A DNA stretch of 64,000 nt from Sedimentisphaera sp050251615 (GCA_050251615.1 JBFWMM010000007.1:14317-78316), one strand, 5' to 3'. Positions 9,321 to 18,190 are shown, numbered from the stretch's first letter. Translations and numbers: made by a program. The notes: generated by a model from the sequence alone, not told the origin.

Positions 9321-9383
9321 GCAATTGTCGCAGTACTGTCGTACTCAAGTTGCACATATACGAGAGCAGTCAGCAACTGTCAA
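9321..9383 (-). promoter_or_regulatory. Sigma70-type promoter and inverted-repeat operator of the esterase gene
   Basis: On the minus strand, TTGACA (9378-9383) and TATATG (9355-9360) are 17 bp apart. Directly downstream, covering the expected start point, is an inverted repeat: AGTAC (9332-9336) and GTACT (9341-9345) flank a 4-nt centre, with outer GCAA (9321-9324) and TTGC (9350-9353). This is a typical place for a repressor to bind. The MarR gene immediately upstream is the obvious candidate, by proximity only. Confidence 0.6.
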
Positions 9384-9436
9384 AAAACGCATATCTCATA
9401 TTCTTTCCCATTTTCCACTTTATTTATCAGCAAGCC

Positions 9437-9892
9437 TCAGCTCACAACGACCGCTGAAGTGTTCTCGGCCGGGCTTGACATGATTTGAGCAAGGCGGGCG
9501 AGAAGGCTTGTAAGAGCATCCATTTCATCGGGGCAAAATGATTCCCGCATAATCAGATGCAGAGGCTTGAGCCGATCTAATATGTCAATATAGATTCTGC
9601 GGCCTTTGTCTGTGAGTAGAACTTCCAGCGCGCGGCGGTCGGTCTTGTGCGGCCTGCGCTCAACGAGTCCGTTCTTCTCCATCAGTAGAAGCATCGCACG
9701 AACCGTGTTGGGGTCGGAGGTAGCTCTTGTTGAAATTTCCTGCTGGGTTATGCCGTCTTGACGGAACAATACTCCCAGAAGTACAAACTGTTCCGCAGTA
9801 ACACTGAATGAAGCGAGAAGAGCATTTGTCCGGCGGTGCATCGACAAATACGCCGTTCGCAGAGAATAAGCCAATTCGTGAGCCGATGTCAA
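9437..9892 (-). CDS. MarR-family transcriptional regulator
   Basis: A 151-residue winged-helix protein of normal MarR length. The DNA-binding core is clear: helix-turn-helix (ITQQEISTRATSDPNTVRA, about residues 49-67), then MLLLMEKNGLVERRPHKTD and the wing (DRRALEVLLTDKGR). MarR proteins are dimers that usually repress a neighbouring operon and release DNA on binding a small aromatic ligand. The start is probably TTG at 9892, with AAAGG 8 nt upstream. Placed ahead of two polysaccharide-degrading hydrolase genes on the same strand, it probably controls them and perhaps itself. Its ligand is unknown. Confidence 0.9.
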   Translation of the reverse strand: MTSAHELAYSLRTAYLSMHRRTNALLASFSVTAEQFVLLGVLFRQDGITQQEISTRATSDPNTVRAMLLLMEKNGLVERRPHKTDRRALEVLLTDKGRRIYIDILDRLKPLHLIMRESFCPDEMDALTSLLARLAQIMSSPAENTSAVVVS

Positions 9893-9928
9893 AAACGCTG
9901 CCTTTCAATTTAATACGTGTAAGTAGTA

Positions 9929-9956
9929 AATGTATCAGTAATTTTTTTCGCGTCAA
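9929..9956 (-). promoter_or_regulatory. Probable promoter of the MarR gene
   Basis: On the minus strand, TTGACG (9951-9956) and TACATT (9929-9934) are separated by 16 bp, about 40 bp upstream of the TTG start. An imperfect palindromic stretch with ATAC and GTAT half-sites overlaps the -10 region, which would suit autoregulation. Confidence 0.45.
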
Positions 9957-10126
9957 GAAAAAAATACTTGTGCAAGCGGCGTGCCAAAAAATGCCCGCGC
10001 AGGGTGATATACCAATTCGTAATGAGCAATGTCCGCGCCCTTGACTTTCTCAACTATTCGCGATAATGAACCGATATAGATAAAGTGTAGCGCCTTGCAA
10101 AAGCCGCAATAGAAGGGAACCCCGGA

Positions 10127-12085
10127 ATGCATAAAAAAACGGTCTGCAAACGAATCCATATTGCCATAGTCGCAGCAATACTGTTCTTGTCCTTATCGAA
10201 CGTAAGCGCGAAGGAATCCATACTCTATGGCGGCGGGCCCTTTTATAGCGGCGCAGCCTCAAACCTGACCAGCATACGCAATTCAGGTTTTACAACGCTC
10301 GTTCTCTGGACGATTCACGTCCATTCAGACGGCGACCTTGTACTCAACGATGTGAAGCTGATCGATGACGGAGTGTATGTGGGCAAGAGTAGCTGGCCGG
10401 ATGAGGTGCTGGCGTTCAAATCCCGCTCCACAAGCGTAAGGCGGATCGAAATTGCGATTGGCTCCTGGGGCGTTCCAGATTTCGAGACTATGGAAAGCTT
10501 TATCAATGCCGAGGGCACCGGCCCGGGCAGTACGCTTTACGAAAACTTCAAGGCTCTCAGAGAGGCGATTCCCGCAATCGATGCAATCAGCTACGATGAC
10601 GAGAGCAATTATGACATTGATTCGACCGTTGCGCTGTCGTTTATGCTCAACGACCTCGGCTATAAGATTACGCTTTGCCCCTACACCTACGGCTACTTCT
10701 GGGGACAGCTGTTCAGCCGGGTTCAGAGCGAGCGGCCGGGCATTATAGACCGCATCGACCTCCAGTGCTACGCGGGCGGCGCCGGCAACGACCCGAGGTC
10801 GTGGAAGAGCTACTTCGGCAACCTTCACGTTGCTCCCGGGCTTTGGTGCTACCCGACAGGACAGACGCCCGGCCAGATCGCCGAGCAGTTAAGTTCGTGG
10901 AACAACTCCTACAATATCTCCGGCGGTTTTATCTGGCTGTATGACGAAATAATCTCCTCGCCGTACACTATTTCGCAGTATGCCTCCGCCATCAATGAGA
11001 GCCTCAGCATAGACCCGTCCGACAACATCATTCTCCGCCTGCATCAGGACTGCGACTACGGCGGCTGGCGCGCAGATTTCGACCTCGGCGACTATACAAC
11101 AAACGATATCTGGCGAGCGGGGGGCAATGTCCCCGATGCGTCCTCGCTGACAATCCTGCCCGGCTATAAGGTAACCTTTTACGATGGCGACTACCTCACC
11201 GGCGAGAGCCTCGTTAAAACTACCGATACCGCCTGCCTTGTAGATGACGGCTGGAACGACAGGATTGCATCGATGAGCGTTGAGGTGAATCCGACTATGC
11301 TGGGGTACTGGAAATTCAACAGCGCCGGCGGCATGGTTGTGCCGGATACTTCAGGGTACGGTCATGATGGTGAATTAGTTAATATGACCGAAGACAGCTG
11401 GACTGACGGCATACTCTATGGCGGCCTGAATCTTGACGGCGTGGACGACAGCGTGAGAATCGCCGGCTTCAAGGGAGTTGCAGGGCCCGTCGGCCGCACC
11501 TGCCAGGCGTGGATAAAGACGTCTCAACCGAGCGGAATTATTATGGCATGGGGCAGCGTAAACTACGGAGGCAAGTGGATTGTGCGCGTTGATGAAGGCG
11601 GCGCCTTGCGTGCCGAGGTGCAGGGGGGCTATGTCATCGGAACAAAGCTTATCAATGACGGCAAATGGCATCATATAGCGGTTGTCTTGCCGGATGACGG
11701 TACGCCCGATATCTCCGAGGCGTTGCTGTATGTGGACGGGCGGCTCGATGAGAGCGGCGCGGTATCGCCCGAGCCTGTCAATACAAGCCCCGAACAGGAC
11801 GTGCATATAGGGTGGTTCTCGCTGAAAAACGAGAGGCATTTCGAGGGCACGATTGATGAGGTCAAGATTTACAACTATCCGCTGAGCGCCTCGGAGATTA
11901 TCACCACCTACAGCGAGAACGCCTTGATAGCCGATGTAGAGCAGGACGGGGATGTGGACCTGGTAGATTTCGCCGCCATCTCAGGCGCCTGGCAGAAAAC
12001 TGATTGCCTGATAGACCTGACGGGAGATTGCGTGATTGATCTGGACGACCTGGCTGTGTTTATGGCCGAATGGCTGATGGATTGA
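10127..12085 (+). CDS. Secreted multidomain protein: TIM-barrel-like, beta-gamma-crystallin-like, LamG, dockerin-like
   Basis: A 652-residue exported protein (signal peptide 1-28). Residues about 30-295 look like a (beta/alpha)8 glycosidase-like domain; an acidic strand end (DAISYDDES, residues 152-160) recalls GH18 active sites but does not match the DGxDxDxE motif. About 300-390 resembles beta-gamma-crystallin Greek keys (CDYGGWRADFDLGDY and TFYDGDYLTGESLVK). About 392-595 is a LamG/concanavalin-type domain (GYWKFN, DTSGYGHDG, DGKWHHIAVV). The last 45 residues are a dockerin-like tail with two calcium-loop motifs (DGDVDLVDF and GDCVIDLDDL) and closing AEWLMD, as in secreted proteins of Phycisphaerae. 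It is probably a cell-surface carbohydrate-acting protein of unknown substrate. Confidence 0.75.
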   Translation: MHKKTVCKRIHIAIVAAILFLSLSNVSAKESILYGGGPFYSGAASNLTSIRNSGFTTLVLWTIHVHSDGDLVLNDVKLIDDGVYVGKSSWPDEVLAFKSRSTSVRRIEIAIGSWGVPDFETMESFINAEGTGPGSTLYENFKALREAIPAIDAISYDDESNYDIDSTVALSFMLNDLGYKITLCPYTYGYFWGQLFSRVQSERPGIIDRIDLQCYAGGAGNDPRSWKSYFGNLHVAPGLWCYPTGQTPGQIAEQLSSWNNSYNISGGFIWLYDEIISSPYTISQYASAINESLSIDPSDNIILRLHQDCDYGGWRADFDLGDYTTNDIWRAGGNVPDASSLTILPGYKVTFYDGDYLTGESLVKTTDTACLVDDGWNDRIASMSVEVNPTMLGYWKFNSAGGMVVPDTSGYGHDGELVNMTEDSWTDGILYGGLNLDGVDDSVRIAGFKGVAGPVGRTCQAWIKTSQPSGIIMAWGSVNYGGKWIVRVDEGGALRAEVQGGYVIGTKLINDGKWHHIAVVLPDDGTPDISEALLYVDGRLDESGAVSPEPVNTSPEQDVHIGWFSLKNERHFEGTIDEVKIYNYPLSASEIITTYSENALIADVEQDGDVDLVDFAAISGAWQKTDCLIDLTGDCVIDLDDLAVFMAEWLMD

Positions 12086-12097
12086 TTTTAGATATCT

Positions 12098-12182
12098 GCG
12101 GGGCGCTTGCGCGCCACCGCTCTTCGCGAGCAGGCATTACTTTACGTAGAGGTGAGAATCATTCCGCGCGCGAACGACTCAC
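12098..12182. repeat. Dispersed intergenic repeat, copy A
   Basis: This stretch begins with GCGGGGCGCTTGCGCG and aligns over about 85 bp with 33036-33118 with few differences, including the shared blocks GCGCGAGCAGGC-like and AATCATTCC, then CGCGCGAAC. It follows the stop of the secreted multidomain gene and carries no gene. Confidence 0.65.
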
Positions 12183-12205
12183 ACGGTTTGTTACTTCAAT
12201 AATGA

Positions 12206-12238
12206 AAAAGACCCGCCGTTTATCGCGGCAGGCCTTTT
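12206..12238. terminator. Bidirectional intrinsic terminator between convergent genes
   Basis: Arms 12206-12218 (AAAAGACCCGCCG) and 12226-12238 (CGGCAGGCCTTTT) form a 13-position stem with two mismatches and a 7-nt loop. A-rich and T-rich ends give a U-run on either strand, which fits its position between a + gene ending at 12085 and a - gene ending at 12260. Confidence 0.75.
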
Positions 12239-12259
12239 GTTTAATCTGATAAAAAGGGG

Positions 12260-14287
12260 CTATTCAGCTTCGTCTTCTTTCTTGTACTTATCAATGATCT
12301 GTTGCTGAATTTGCGGTGGAACCACATCATAGTGGCTCAGCTCCATAGTGTAGCTGCCCTGTCCGCCGGTAACGCTCTTGAGCTGGCCGTCGTAATTGAC
12401 CACCTCTGACAGCGGCACAAGCGCGCGGATAACCGTCATACTGCCGCTGAGCATATCCTGCCCGCTCACACGGCCGCGTTTGCCGGCAATATCGCTTGTG
12501 ATGTCGCCGATAAACTCCACAGGAATCGTGATTTCCATCTCCACAATAGGCTCAAGCAGAGCCGGTTTGGCCTTTGCAAGCGCGTCGAGGAAAGCTCCCT
12601 TGCCTGCCGCTCTGAAGGCGACTTCCTTTGAGTCAACGGGGTGATGCTTGCCATCATAGATGCTCACTTTCACATCCTGCACGGGGAAGCCCGCGATAAA
12701 GCCGGTTTCCATCACATCTCCGATACCCTTAACGATGGGAGCCTCGAACTGATTTGGAATAGAACCGCCAAAAACATCCCACGTAGTAATTACTGCCGGA
12801 TCCTGATCGCGCTCACCCGGCTCGATGCGAAGGTAAACTTCGCCGAACTGGCCTGCGCCGCCGGACTGCTTTTTGTGCCTGTAATGGCCTTCAGCTTTAG
12901 CGGTAATTGTTTCCTTGTAGGGTATTCTCGGCGGTTTGGTGTTAACGTGAACTTTGTAAGACTTTTCCATTTTAGAGAGCATCACCTTGAGATGCATCTC
13001 ACCCATACCTCGAATTACAAGTTCTTTCGTATTTGGGTCGTGCCCTGCCGCGAAACAGGGATCCCCTTCACAAAGCCGTTCCAGAGCCATGCCGATTTTG
13101 GATTCATCACCCTTACTGGCAGGCTCTAAAGCGAGAGCAAACATAGGCTTGGGCAGCTTCGGTAAATTGAAGCAGCCGTGCACCTTACCATCGGAAATAA
13201 GATCACCGTATTTCAGGTCATCGAGTTTTGCAAGACAAATAATATCTCCGGGGCCCGCGCTTTCGATTTCGGTGGTATCGGCGCCTTGAGGCTCAAGGAT
13301 ATGTCCGGGGCGGAGCGCCTTCTTATCATCATTGTGATAGAGAGACGTATCCGATTTCAGAGTACCGCTGAAGATGCGGATGTATGAGAATTTCATGTGA
13401 GTTTTCTGATCGACGCCGACCTTGAACACGACACCCGCAAGCGGGCCGTCCGGGTCTGCGTTGAGTTCGATTTCGTTCTCGCTGGAGGTAAGCACTTTCG
13501 GCTTGGCCTGGTCAGGAGAGGGGGCGCTTTCAAGGATAACATCAAGAAGCTCGTTTATGCCGGCTTCCGTACGGGAGCTCGCAAAAACAATCGGAATCAC
13601 GCTGCCTTCCAGCATCGCACTGACAAACACTTCCCCGATCTTCGCCTTGTCGATTTCTTCGCCGGCGAAATACGCTTCCATCAACTCATCATCACTCTCG
13701 ATAATGCTCTCGATGATCTGTGTGTGCGCGTCTTCGGCGGTGATAAAGGATTCGCCCCTGTCATTCATCACGCAGTCTATGACAGACTTATGGTCGAGCG
13801 CGGGCAGGTTTGCGCAGCGGCACTGCGAACCAAAGGCCTCCTGAATGTTGTTTACAACCTCTGCATAATCAACGCCGTCCTGGTCGAGGCGGTTTACCAC
13901 TATTATCTTGCAAAGACCTGCCTCATCGGCGGCCTTGAACATTCTTCTCGTGTTTACTTCAACGCCGTTGGCGGCATTGATAACGATAAGCGCGGTTTCA
14001 GCCGCAACGAGAGAGGGGAGAGCTCCACCGAGGAATCCGGGGTAGCCCGGGCAGTCGATGAAATTGATTTGTTTGCCTTGGAACTTGGTGTGGGCGATTG
14101 CCGCCTGTGTTGAATGCTGGATTTCTTTTTCTTCTTCGTCGTAATCGCAGACTGTGTTCTTCTCCTCGATCGTGCCGAGCCGGGTGATTTGTCCGGTTTT
14201 GTGCAGAATCGCTTCCACCAGACTTGTCTTCCCCGAACTGCCATGGCCGAGGAGTACAACGTTTTTAATATCGCTTACTTTCGCCAA
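12260..14287 (-). CDS. fusA2: EF-G-2-like translational GTPase
   Basis: A 675-residue EF-G paralogue. P-loop GHGSSGKTS (about 14-22), G3 DCPGY instead of DTPGH, and G4 NRLD instead of NKxD distinguish it from canonical EF-G and match the EF-G-2/FusA2 branch. All EF-G domains follow: domain II (DPDGPLAGVVFKV), domain III (FALALEPAS), domain IV with GHYRHKKQSGGAGQFGEV, and domain V ending SYTMELSHYDVVPP. It starts with TTG at 14287, preceded by GGAGG at 5-nt spacing. Canonical EF-G drives ribosome translocation; the role of EF-G-2 is less clear (ribosome-dependent GTPase, sometimes recycling). The terminator at 12206-12238 closes it. Confidence 0.9.
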   Translation of the reverse strand: MAKVSDIKNVVLLGHGSSGKTSLVEAILHKTGQITRLGTIEEKNTVCDYDEEEKEIQHSTQAAIAHTKFQGKQINFIDCPGYPGFLGGALPSLVAAETALIVINAANGVEVNTRRMFKAADEAGLCKIIVVNRLDQDGVDYAEVVNNIQEAFGSQCRCANLPALDHKSVIDCVMNDRGESFITAEDAHTQIIESIIESDDELMEAYFAGEEIDKAKIGEVFVSAMLEGSVIPIVFASSRTEAGINELLDVILESAPSPDQAKPKVLTSSENEIELNADPDGPLAGVVFKVGVDQKTHMKFSYIRIFSGTLKSDTSLYHNDDKKALRPGHILEPQGADTTEIESAGPGDIICLAKLDDLKYGDLISDGKVHGCFNLPKLPKPMFALALEPASKGDESKIGMALERLCEGDPCFAAGHDPNTKELVIRGMGEMHLKVMLSKMEKSYKVHVNTKPPRIPYKETITAKAEGHYRHKKQSGGAGQFGEVYLRIEPGERDQDPAVITTWDVFGGSIPNQFEAPIVKGIGDVMETGFIAGFPVQDVKVSIYDGKHHPVDSKEVAFRAAGKGAFLDALAKAKPALLEPIVEMEITIPVEFIGDITSDIAGKRGRVSGQDMLSGSMTVIRALVPLSEVVNYDGQLKSVTGGQGSYTMELSHYDVVPPQIQQQIIDKYKKEDEAE

Positions 14288-14628
14288 AATTGCCTCCGTG
14301 TTAGGATTTATTTAGTTTTGTATCAAGGCATTCGTTGAACTTCCAAAGAATACATAAAAAAATAATGTGTGCAAGCCAAAATAACATTTTTTTTCAAGCT
14401 GTCGCATAATAGCCGCTGTACAAGCCGAAACACAGGACTTTCCTTGTTCAAACGAAACATTAAAAGTTGCATTGGTTCAGGCGCTACCGTGCGAAAAACC
14501 TCTTCGCAAATGCCGGCCAACGCAGGATAAGCCAAACACCGCAAGAGCGGAGCTTCGCAAGAAAACCGCCAAAAGCAACGGTGCAAATGTGCCGATGTCG
14601 TGAATGTCCATCGTATTGCGGCGCAGAG
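14288..14628. other. Intergenic region with fusA2 promoter; no gene seen
   Basis: 340 bp between the end of uvrC and the start of fusA2. It contains the fusA2 promoter (14347-14374). The uvrC-proximal half has a GCGGAGCTTCGCAAG stretch that resembles the dispersed intergenic repeats of this window. No open frame with a credible ribosome site and no RNA gene was recognised. Confidence 0.5.
14347..14374 (-). promoter_or_regulatory. Probable sigma70 promoter of fusA2
   Basis: On the minus strand TTGCAC (14369-14374) and TATTCT (14347-14352) are 16 bp apart, leaving a leader of about 55 nt before the TTG start at 14287. Confidence 0.5.
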
Positions 14629-16032
14629 TTATTCTTCTTTGTCTTTCTTGCGGCGCCTCTTGCGTGCGGCAGGGTCTTCAGGGCGCTTCGGCAAGGCGTC
14701 GGGATTGTCGAGAAACGTTTTTCGGCGCAGGATGTGGTGGTAATGCTGTGCGAAGCGGTGCGACTCATCACGTATGCGCTGAAAGAGCTTTCGCACGGGC
14801 GAATTGGCGGGCAATCTTATCGGCTCATCAAAGCCTAAGACGTAGATAATCTCCTCACGCTTTGCCAGTGATGCGAGGTATGGCTTGGGGCCGTCAAATT
14901 CCTTCAGCACCGCCTCTACTGCATGCAGCTGGCCGATGCCGCCGTCTATCAGTAGCATATCGGGCAGAATTTCACGGCCGTCCGCCGCCCTTTTGTACCG
15001 GCGGTATATCACTTCCTGCAAGCTGGCGTAATCATTTATGCCCTCAACCGTCTTTATCTTGAAGCGGCGGTATCCCGGCTTGAACGGGCGGCCATCAATA
15101 AATTTGACGAGCGAACCGACTGTATCAGTGCCGCCGAGGTGGGCTATGTCGAAACCTTCTATCGTGCGGATGGGGGAATCAGCGCCGAGCATATCGGCAA
15201 GCTTTTCGTTTGCCTCGGCCAGGTTTTGCACAAACAGCTCCGGCTGCACATTTTCCGTAACGCTGCCGCGTCGGTCAAGCCGTTCAATGAGGCGGATGCG
15301 GTCGCGTAAGGCGGCGGCTTCCTCAAAGCGCAGCTCCGCGGAAGCGGCTTTCATCTTCTCAGCCAGTTCGCGCAGAATTACAGAGCGCCTGGAGCGCAGA
15401 AACTTCGTAAGGTCGTCTATAATCTCGCCGTACTTCTCTCTGCTTATCTTCGCCGCGCAAGGCGCCGAACACTGGTTTATACTGTATAACAGGCATGGGC
15501 GAAAGAATCGGCGCTTCTTATCCGACTCGGAGATCTCAAGCCGGCACGTGCGGAATTTGAAGATTCTCTGCAACACCACAAGCACCTCGCGCAGGTCGCG
15601 GATGCTGGTAAATGGCCCGAAAAGCCGCGAGCGCTTATCGCCGGGCGTACGGGTGATGTAGATGCCGGGGTACTCGTCACTTGTGGTTATCTGGAGGTAC
15701 GGGAATGTCTTATCGTCGAGCAGGTCTGTGTTGTACGGCGGGCGGATATCCTTTATCAGCCGCGCCTCCTGCAAAATCGCATCGACCTCGCTCTCCGTTT
15801 CGAGATAGTCAACGCTCGCGGCCTTTGCCACCATCTCCACAATCTTCGGCCCGCGCGTAGAGGCGATATCAGAGCTGACCTGAAAATAGCTCGCCGCCCG
15901 CGAACGCAGGCTCTTGGCCTTGCCGATGTACAAGACGGTATCGTGCTCGTCCTTAATGAAATAAAGCCCGGGACCGGTGGGAAAGCTTTTGATCGCTTCC
16001 CTGATTCTGTCTATTCGCTCATCAGTCATCAT
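14629..16032 (-). CDS. uvrC: Excinuclease ABC subunit C, short form without C-terminal HhH
   Basis: About 467 residues counted from the ATG pair at 16032/16029; the frame stays open upstream and ATG 16044, with GGAAGG further back, is an alternative start. Order: GIY-YIG nuclease (GLYFIKDEHDTVLYIGKAKSLRSR-type block near residues 20-43), Cys-rich segment (CLLYSINQCSAPC), UVR segment (FEEAAALRDRI), and the RNase H-like endonuclease (GFDIAHLGGTDTVGSLV, LLIDGGIGQL, RDESHRFA). UvrC makes both incisions in nucleotide excision repair. Family members are usually near 600 residues and end in a helix-hairpin-helix region; this one stops soon after the RDESHRFA block with a basic tail (RKRRRKKDKEE). 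Both nuclease sites look complete, so it may work but bind DNA differently. Confidence 0.88.
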   Translation of the reverse strand: MMTDERIDRIREAIKSFPTGPGLYFIKDEHDTVLYIGKAKSLRSRAASYFQVSSDIASTRGPKIVEMVAKAASVDYLETESEVDAILQEARLIKDIRPPYNTDLLDDKTFPYLQITTSDEYPGIYITRTPGDKRSRLFGPFTSIRDLREVLVVLQRIFKFRTCRLEISESDKKRRFFRPCLLYSINQCSAPCAAKISREKYGEIIDDLTKFLRSRRSVILRELAEKMKAASAELRFEEAAALRDRIRLIERLDRRGSVTENVQPELFVQNLAEANEKLADMLGADSPIRTIEGFDIAHLGGTDTVGSLVKFIDGRPFKPGYRRFKIKTVEGINDYASLQEVIYRRYKRAADGREILPDMLLIDGGIGQLHAVEAVLKEFDGPKPYLASLAKREEIIYVLGFDEPIRLPANSPVRKLFQRIRDESHRFAQHYHHILRRKTFLDNPDALPKRPEDPAARKRRRKKDKEE

Positions 16033-16117
16033 TAGAGACCGCATTGAGGTTAAACATACCTTCCGAGCCACGCACGTAAGGAAGTGGTGCCTGCAAACGC
16101 AAATAGCACCGCTCATT

Positions 16118-16165
16118 TACATTCGCGGCTCCGATTATCATTCGCGGCACAATTCGGGTTGGCAT
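16118..16165. repeat. Possible short copy of the dispersed intergenic repeat
   Basis: GCGGCTCCGATTATCATTCG here resembles the inner part of the copy at 19832-19920 (GCGGCTCCG, then GATTATCATTGCGCGG). It occupies the gap between uvrC and the PNGase F-like gene. The match is short and could be partly chance. Confidence 0.35.
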
Positions 16166-16177
16166 TTGGCGTTTTCC

Positions 16178-18091
16178 TCATTCATAAACGAGCAGATATG
16201 AACTCATATAATGCACGGCTGGATAGCTCGCGTTCGGTGCGGCCGGGTCAAACTCGGCCTTGTATGGCTGCGGGATATATTCCAGATTCACGCTGCCCGC
16301 ACCCTGCTCCAGCGGTACATTCGCAATCCACGGCTCAACAACGCAGCCGGGGCGCCAGCCTGCGCGGTCAATAAACCATGTGCCGCCCTGATAGTCTATC
16401 GGGTTGAAGTTGTTATCCGCCCACCAGAGATAGTTTTCGGTTTCGGTTTCGCCGCATTTGAGCCTCCGCCAGACCTTCATAAACTCGGCGCCGTTGTCCT
16501 TGTTGCCGGCCCAGCCGTGGCCGGTTACCACGCTGTAAAACTTAGCTGCTTCAGCGCTTTCGGGCAGCCCTACATCGATGGGAGAAACGCCCGCAAGGCC
16601 ATCGGTACCAGGTGGGCCGTAGAGGAATTCGCCATTCCAGAGCGGGACAACTTTATCGGCAATCCGATCGGTTTCGCCGCGGTAGTAGCGCAGCACAAAC
16701 TCACCGCCAAATTCGCCGCGAGTCTTGAGGGTGAGTGTGCGCTCGCCTGCGAGCAGGGTTGCCAGAGGCGTTACATCAAACAGCCACCTGCCGCCGGCCA
16801 TATTGTAGCTTGTGATTATGCGGGCAAACTCAAATCTCTCTTCGCCATCGCCGACATAAAGCCTGGAAACTCTATCCCATGGGTCTGAGGCGGGCTTGAG
16901 GCGCCAGTCAAGGACTACCCTTCCAATGTTGTAGAGGGTTGGCAAGCGCTTGGTCACGCTGACTTCATCCCAATTACCGAGCGCTTTCCATTTAATCTCA
17001 ATACAAGGCTTCTGCTCAATCGCGGGGGCAAGTGATTCGGCCTGAAAATCCGATATTGCCGCGCCGTCTGAGAAGCTCACAGCGGTTATAGGATACGTGC
17101 TACCGAGGACGGGGAAGGCATTATAGAACGGGTGAACCAGGCCATCGATTGTAAGCGTGAGCTCGCGGGCGCCGCAGACCTCTTTAAGCAGAATGTCAAT
17201 TTTCTTTTTCCCTTCAAAGCGCTGCTCGCTCGGGCGCTTCTCCAGGATAACATTATCGCTCGAAACGAGCACGGCAGAGCGCTTAAGCTCGCGGTCATTC
17301 TTTTCGGTAAGACGCAACGCCATGCCAAGCGAATCAGGCAGAGCGGGTGCGGAATCGGCAACGTACTTCGGGGCCTTTGCGCCGTGGAAGAGAAACCCCA
17401 TATCAGAGCCTGAGCTAAAATCGGCGGTAAAGGACACATGCAACTCACCGGATTCAGGGACGGCCATAAGCTGCGGAGCTTCAGGGGCAAACTCGAAGGC
17501 AAACTCTTCATCTGTTTCGAGCCGTTCAGCGATGACAAGCCTTTGATTTTCGAGTAAGTCGGAGGCGCCAATCGCCTTTTTGAACAGCATCCTGTCGAAG
17601 AGATTTATGTTGGTGAAGAGGCATTTTGCAAGCCTTGGCAAATCAGCCGCGCCAATATCAATCGCCATAAATTCGGGCTTGAACTCCTCTCTTAATTTGT
17701 CAATAAGCGGCATTGTTGCAATATGCAACTCAATCTCACTTTCGCTTGCCTTATAGAGGAACATGGCGGTGAGGTTCTCCTTTTGAGGCGTACGCCCGTC
17801 AATCAGCAGCATCTTGTAGCTGCCGAGGTCTATGCTGCGCGCCTTAACGCTCTGCCCTGCGCCAACAGTGCTTTCCCAGAGCTTCGAGCATTCGCCCAGC
17901 GGAGTTATAATCAGATCCTCGCGGGTGTAGGAGACGTTGAACAGTTCATCGAAATAATCGCCTGCGGCGACCCAGTTGCCGTAGAGCGAGCGATCAACTT
18001 CTCCGCGCTTCCAGAGTACACCATCATTCTTCATCGGAACGCAGCCGGAGAGCAGAATTAGCGAGAACAATCCAAAAATCATTTTTTTCAC
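16178..18091 (-). CDS. PNGase F-like lipoprotein (peptide:N-glycosidase-type C-terminal domain)
   Basis: About 637 residues with a lipoprotein signal (lipobox LLSGC). The start chosen is GTG 18091, with AAGGGG upstream; ATG 18112 is in frame but lacks a ribosome site. The last 250 residues follow Elizabethkingia PNGase F: DPWDR (catalytic Asp60 region of DEWDRY), FARIITSY, an LLAGERTLTLKTR beta-strand, TGHGWAGNKDNGAEF (Glu of CAEW, without its cysteines) and GTWFIDRAGWRPG. PNGase F cuts N-glycans from asparagine. The first 350 residues have no family I recognise. A surface enzyme acting on host or algal glycoproteins is the likely role (inference). It lies 146 nt upstream of uvrC and diverges from htrA. 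Confidence 0.75.
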   Translation of the reverse strand: MKKMIFGLFSLILLSGCVPMKNDGVLWKRGEVDRSLYGNWVAAGDYFDELFNVSYTREDLIITPLGECSKLWESTVGAGQSVKARSIDLGSYKMLLIDGRTPQKENLTAMFLYKASESEIELHIATMPLIDKLREEFKPEFMAIDIGAADLPRLAKCLFTNINLFDRMLFKKAIGASDLLENQRLVIAERLETDEEFAFEFAPEAPQLMAVPESGELHVSFTADFSSGSDMGFLFHGAKAPKYVADSAPALPDSLGMALRLTEKNDRELKRSAVLVSSDNVILEKRPSEQRFEGKKKIDILLKEVCGARELTLTIDGLVHPFYNAFPVLGSTYPITAVSFSDGAAISDFQAESLAPAIEQKPCIEIKWKALGNWDEVSVTKRLPTLYNIGRVVLDWRLKPASDPWDRVSRLYVGDGEERFEFARIITSYNMAGGRWLFDVTPLATLLAGERTLTLKTRGEFGGEFVLRYYRGETDRIADKVVPLWNGEFLYGPPGTDGLAGVSPIDVGLPESAEAAKFYSVVTGHGWAGNKDNGAEFMKVWRRLKCGETETENYLWWADNNFNPIDYQGGTWFIDRAGWRPGCVVEPWIANVPLEQGAGSVNLEYIPQPYKAEFDPAAPNASYPAVHYMSSYLLVYE

Positions 18092-18160
18092 TGTGCGGCC
18101 CCTTCGCAACATATTAATAAAGAAAAAACCATCAGCGATATTTTACCACTTGAGCATTTT

Positions 18161-18190
18161 TTCACAAGACGCTTTATACCGGCGTATAAA
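18161..18190 (+). promoter_or_regulatory. Candidate htrA promoter with an inverted repeat
   Basis: TTCACA (18161-18166) and TATAAA (18185-18190) are 18 bp apart. The -10 overlaps a perfect 7-bp inverted repeat, TTTATAC (18173-18179) and GTATAAA (18184-18190), a possible operator. A second weaker pair, TTTACA (18260-18265) and TACTAT (18284-18289), lies closer to the gene. Confidence 0.4.
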
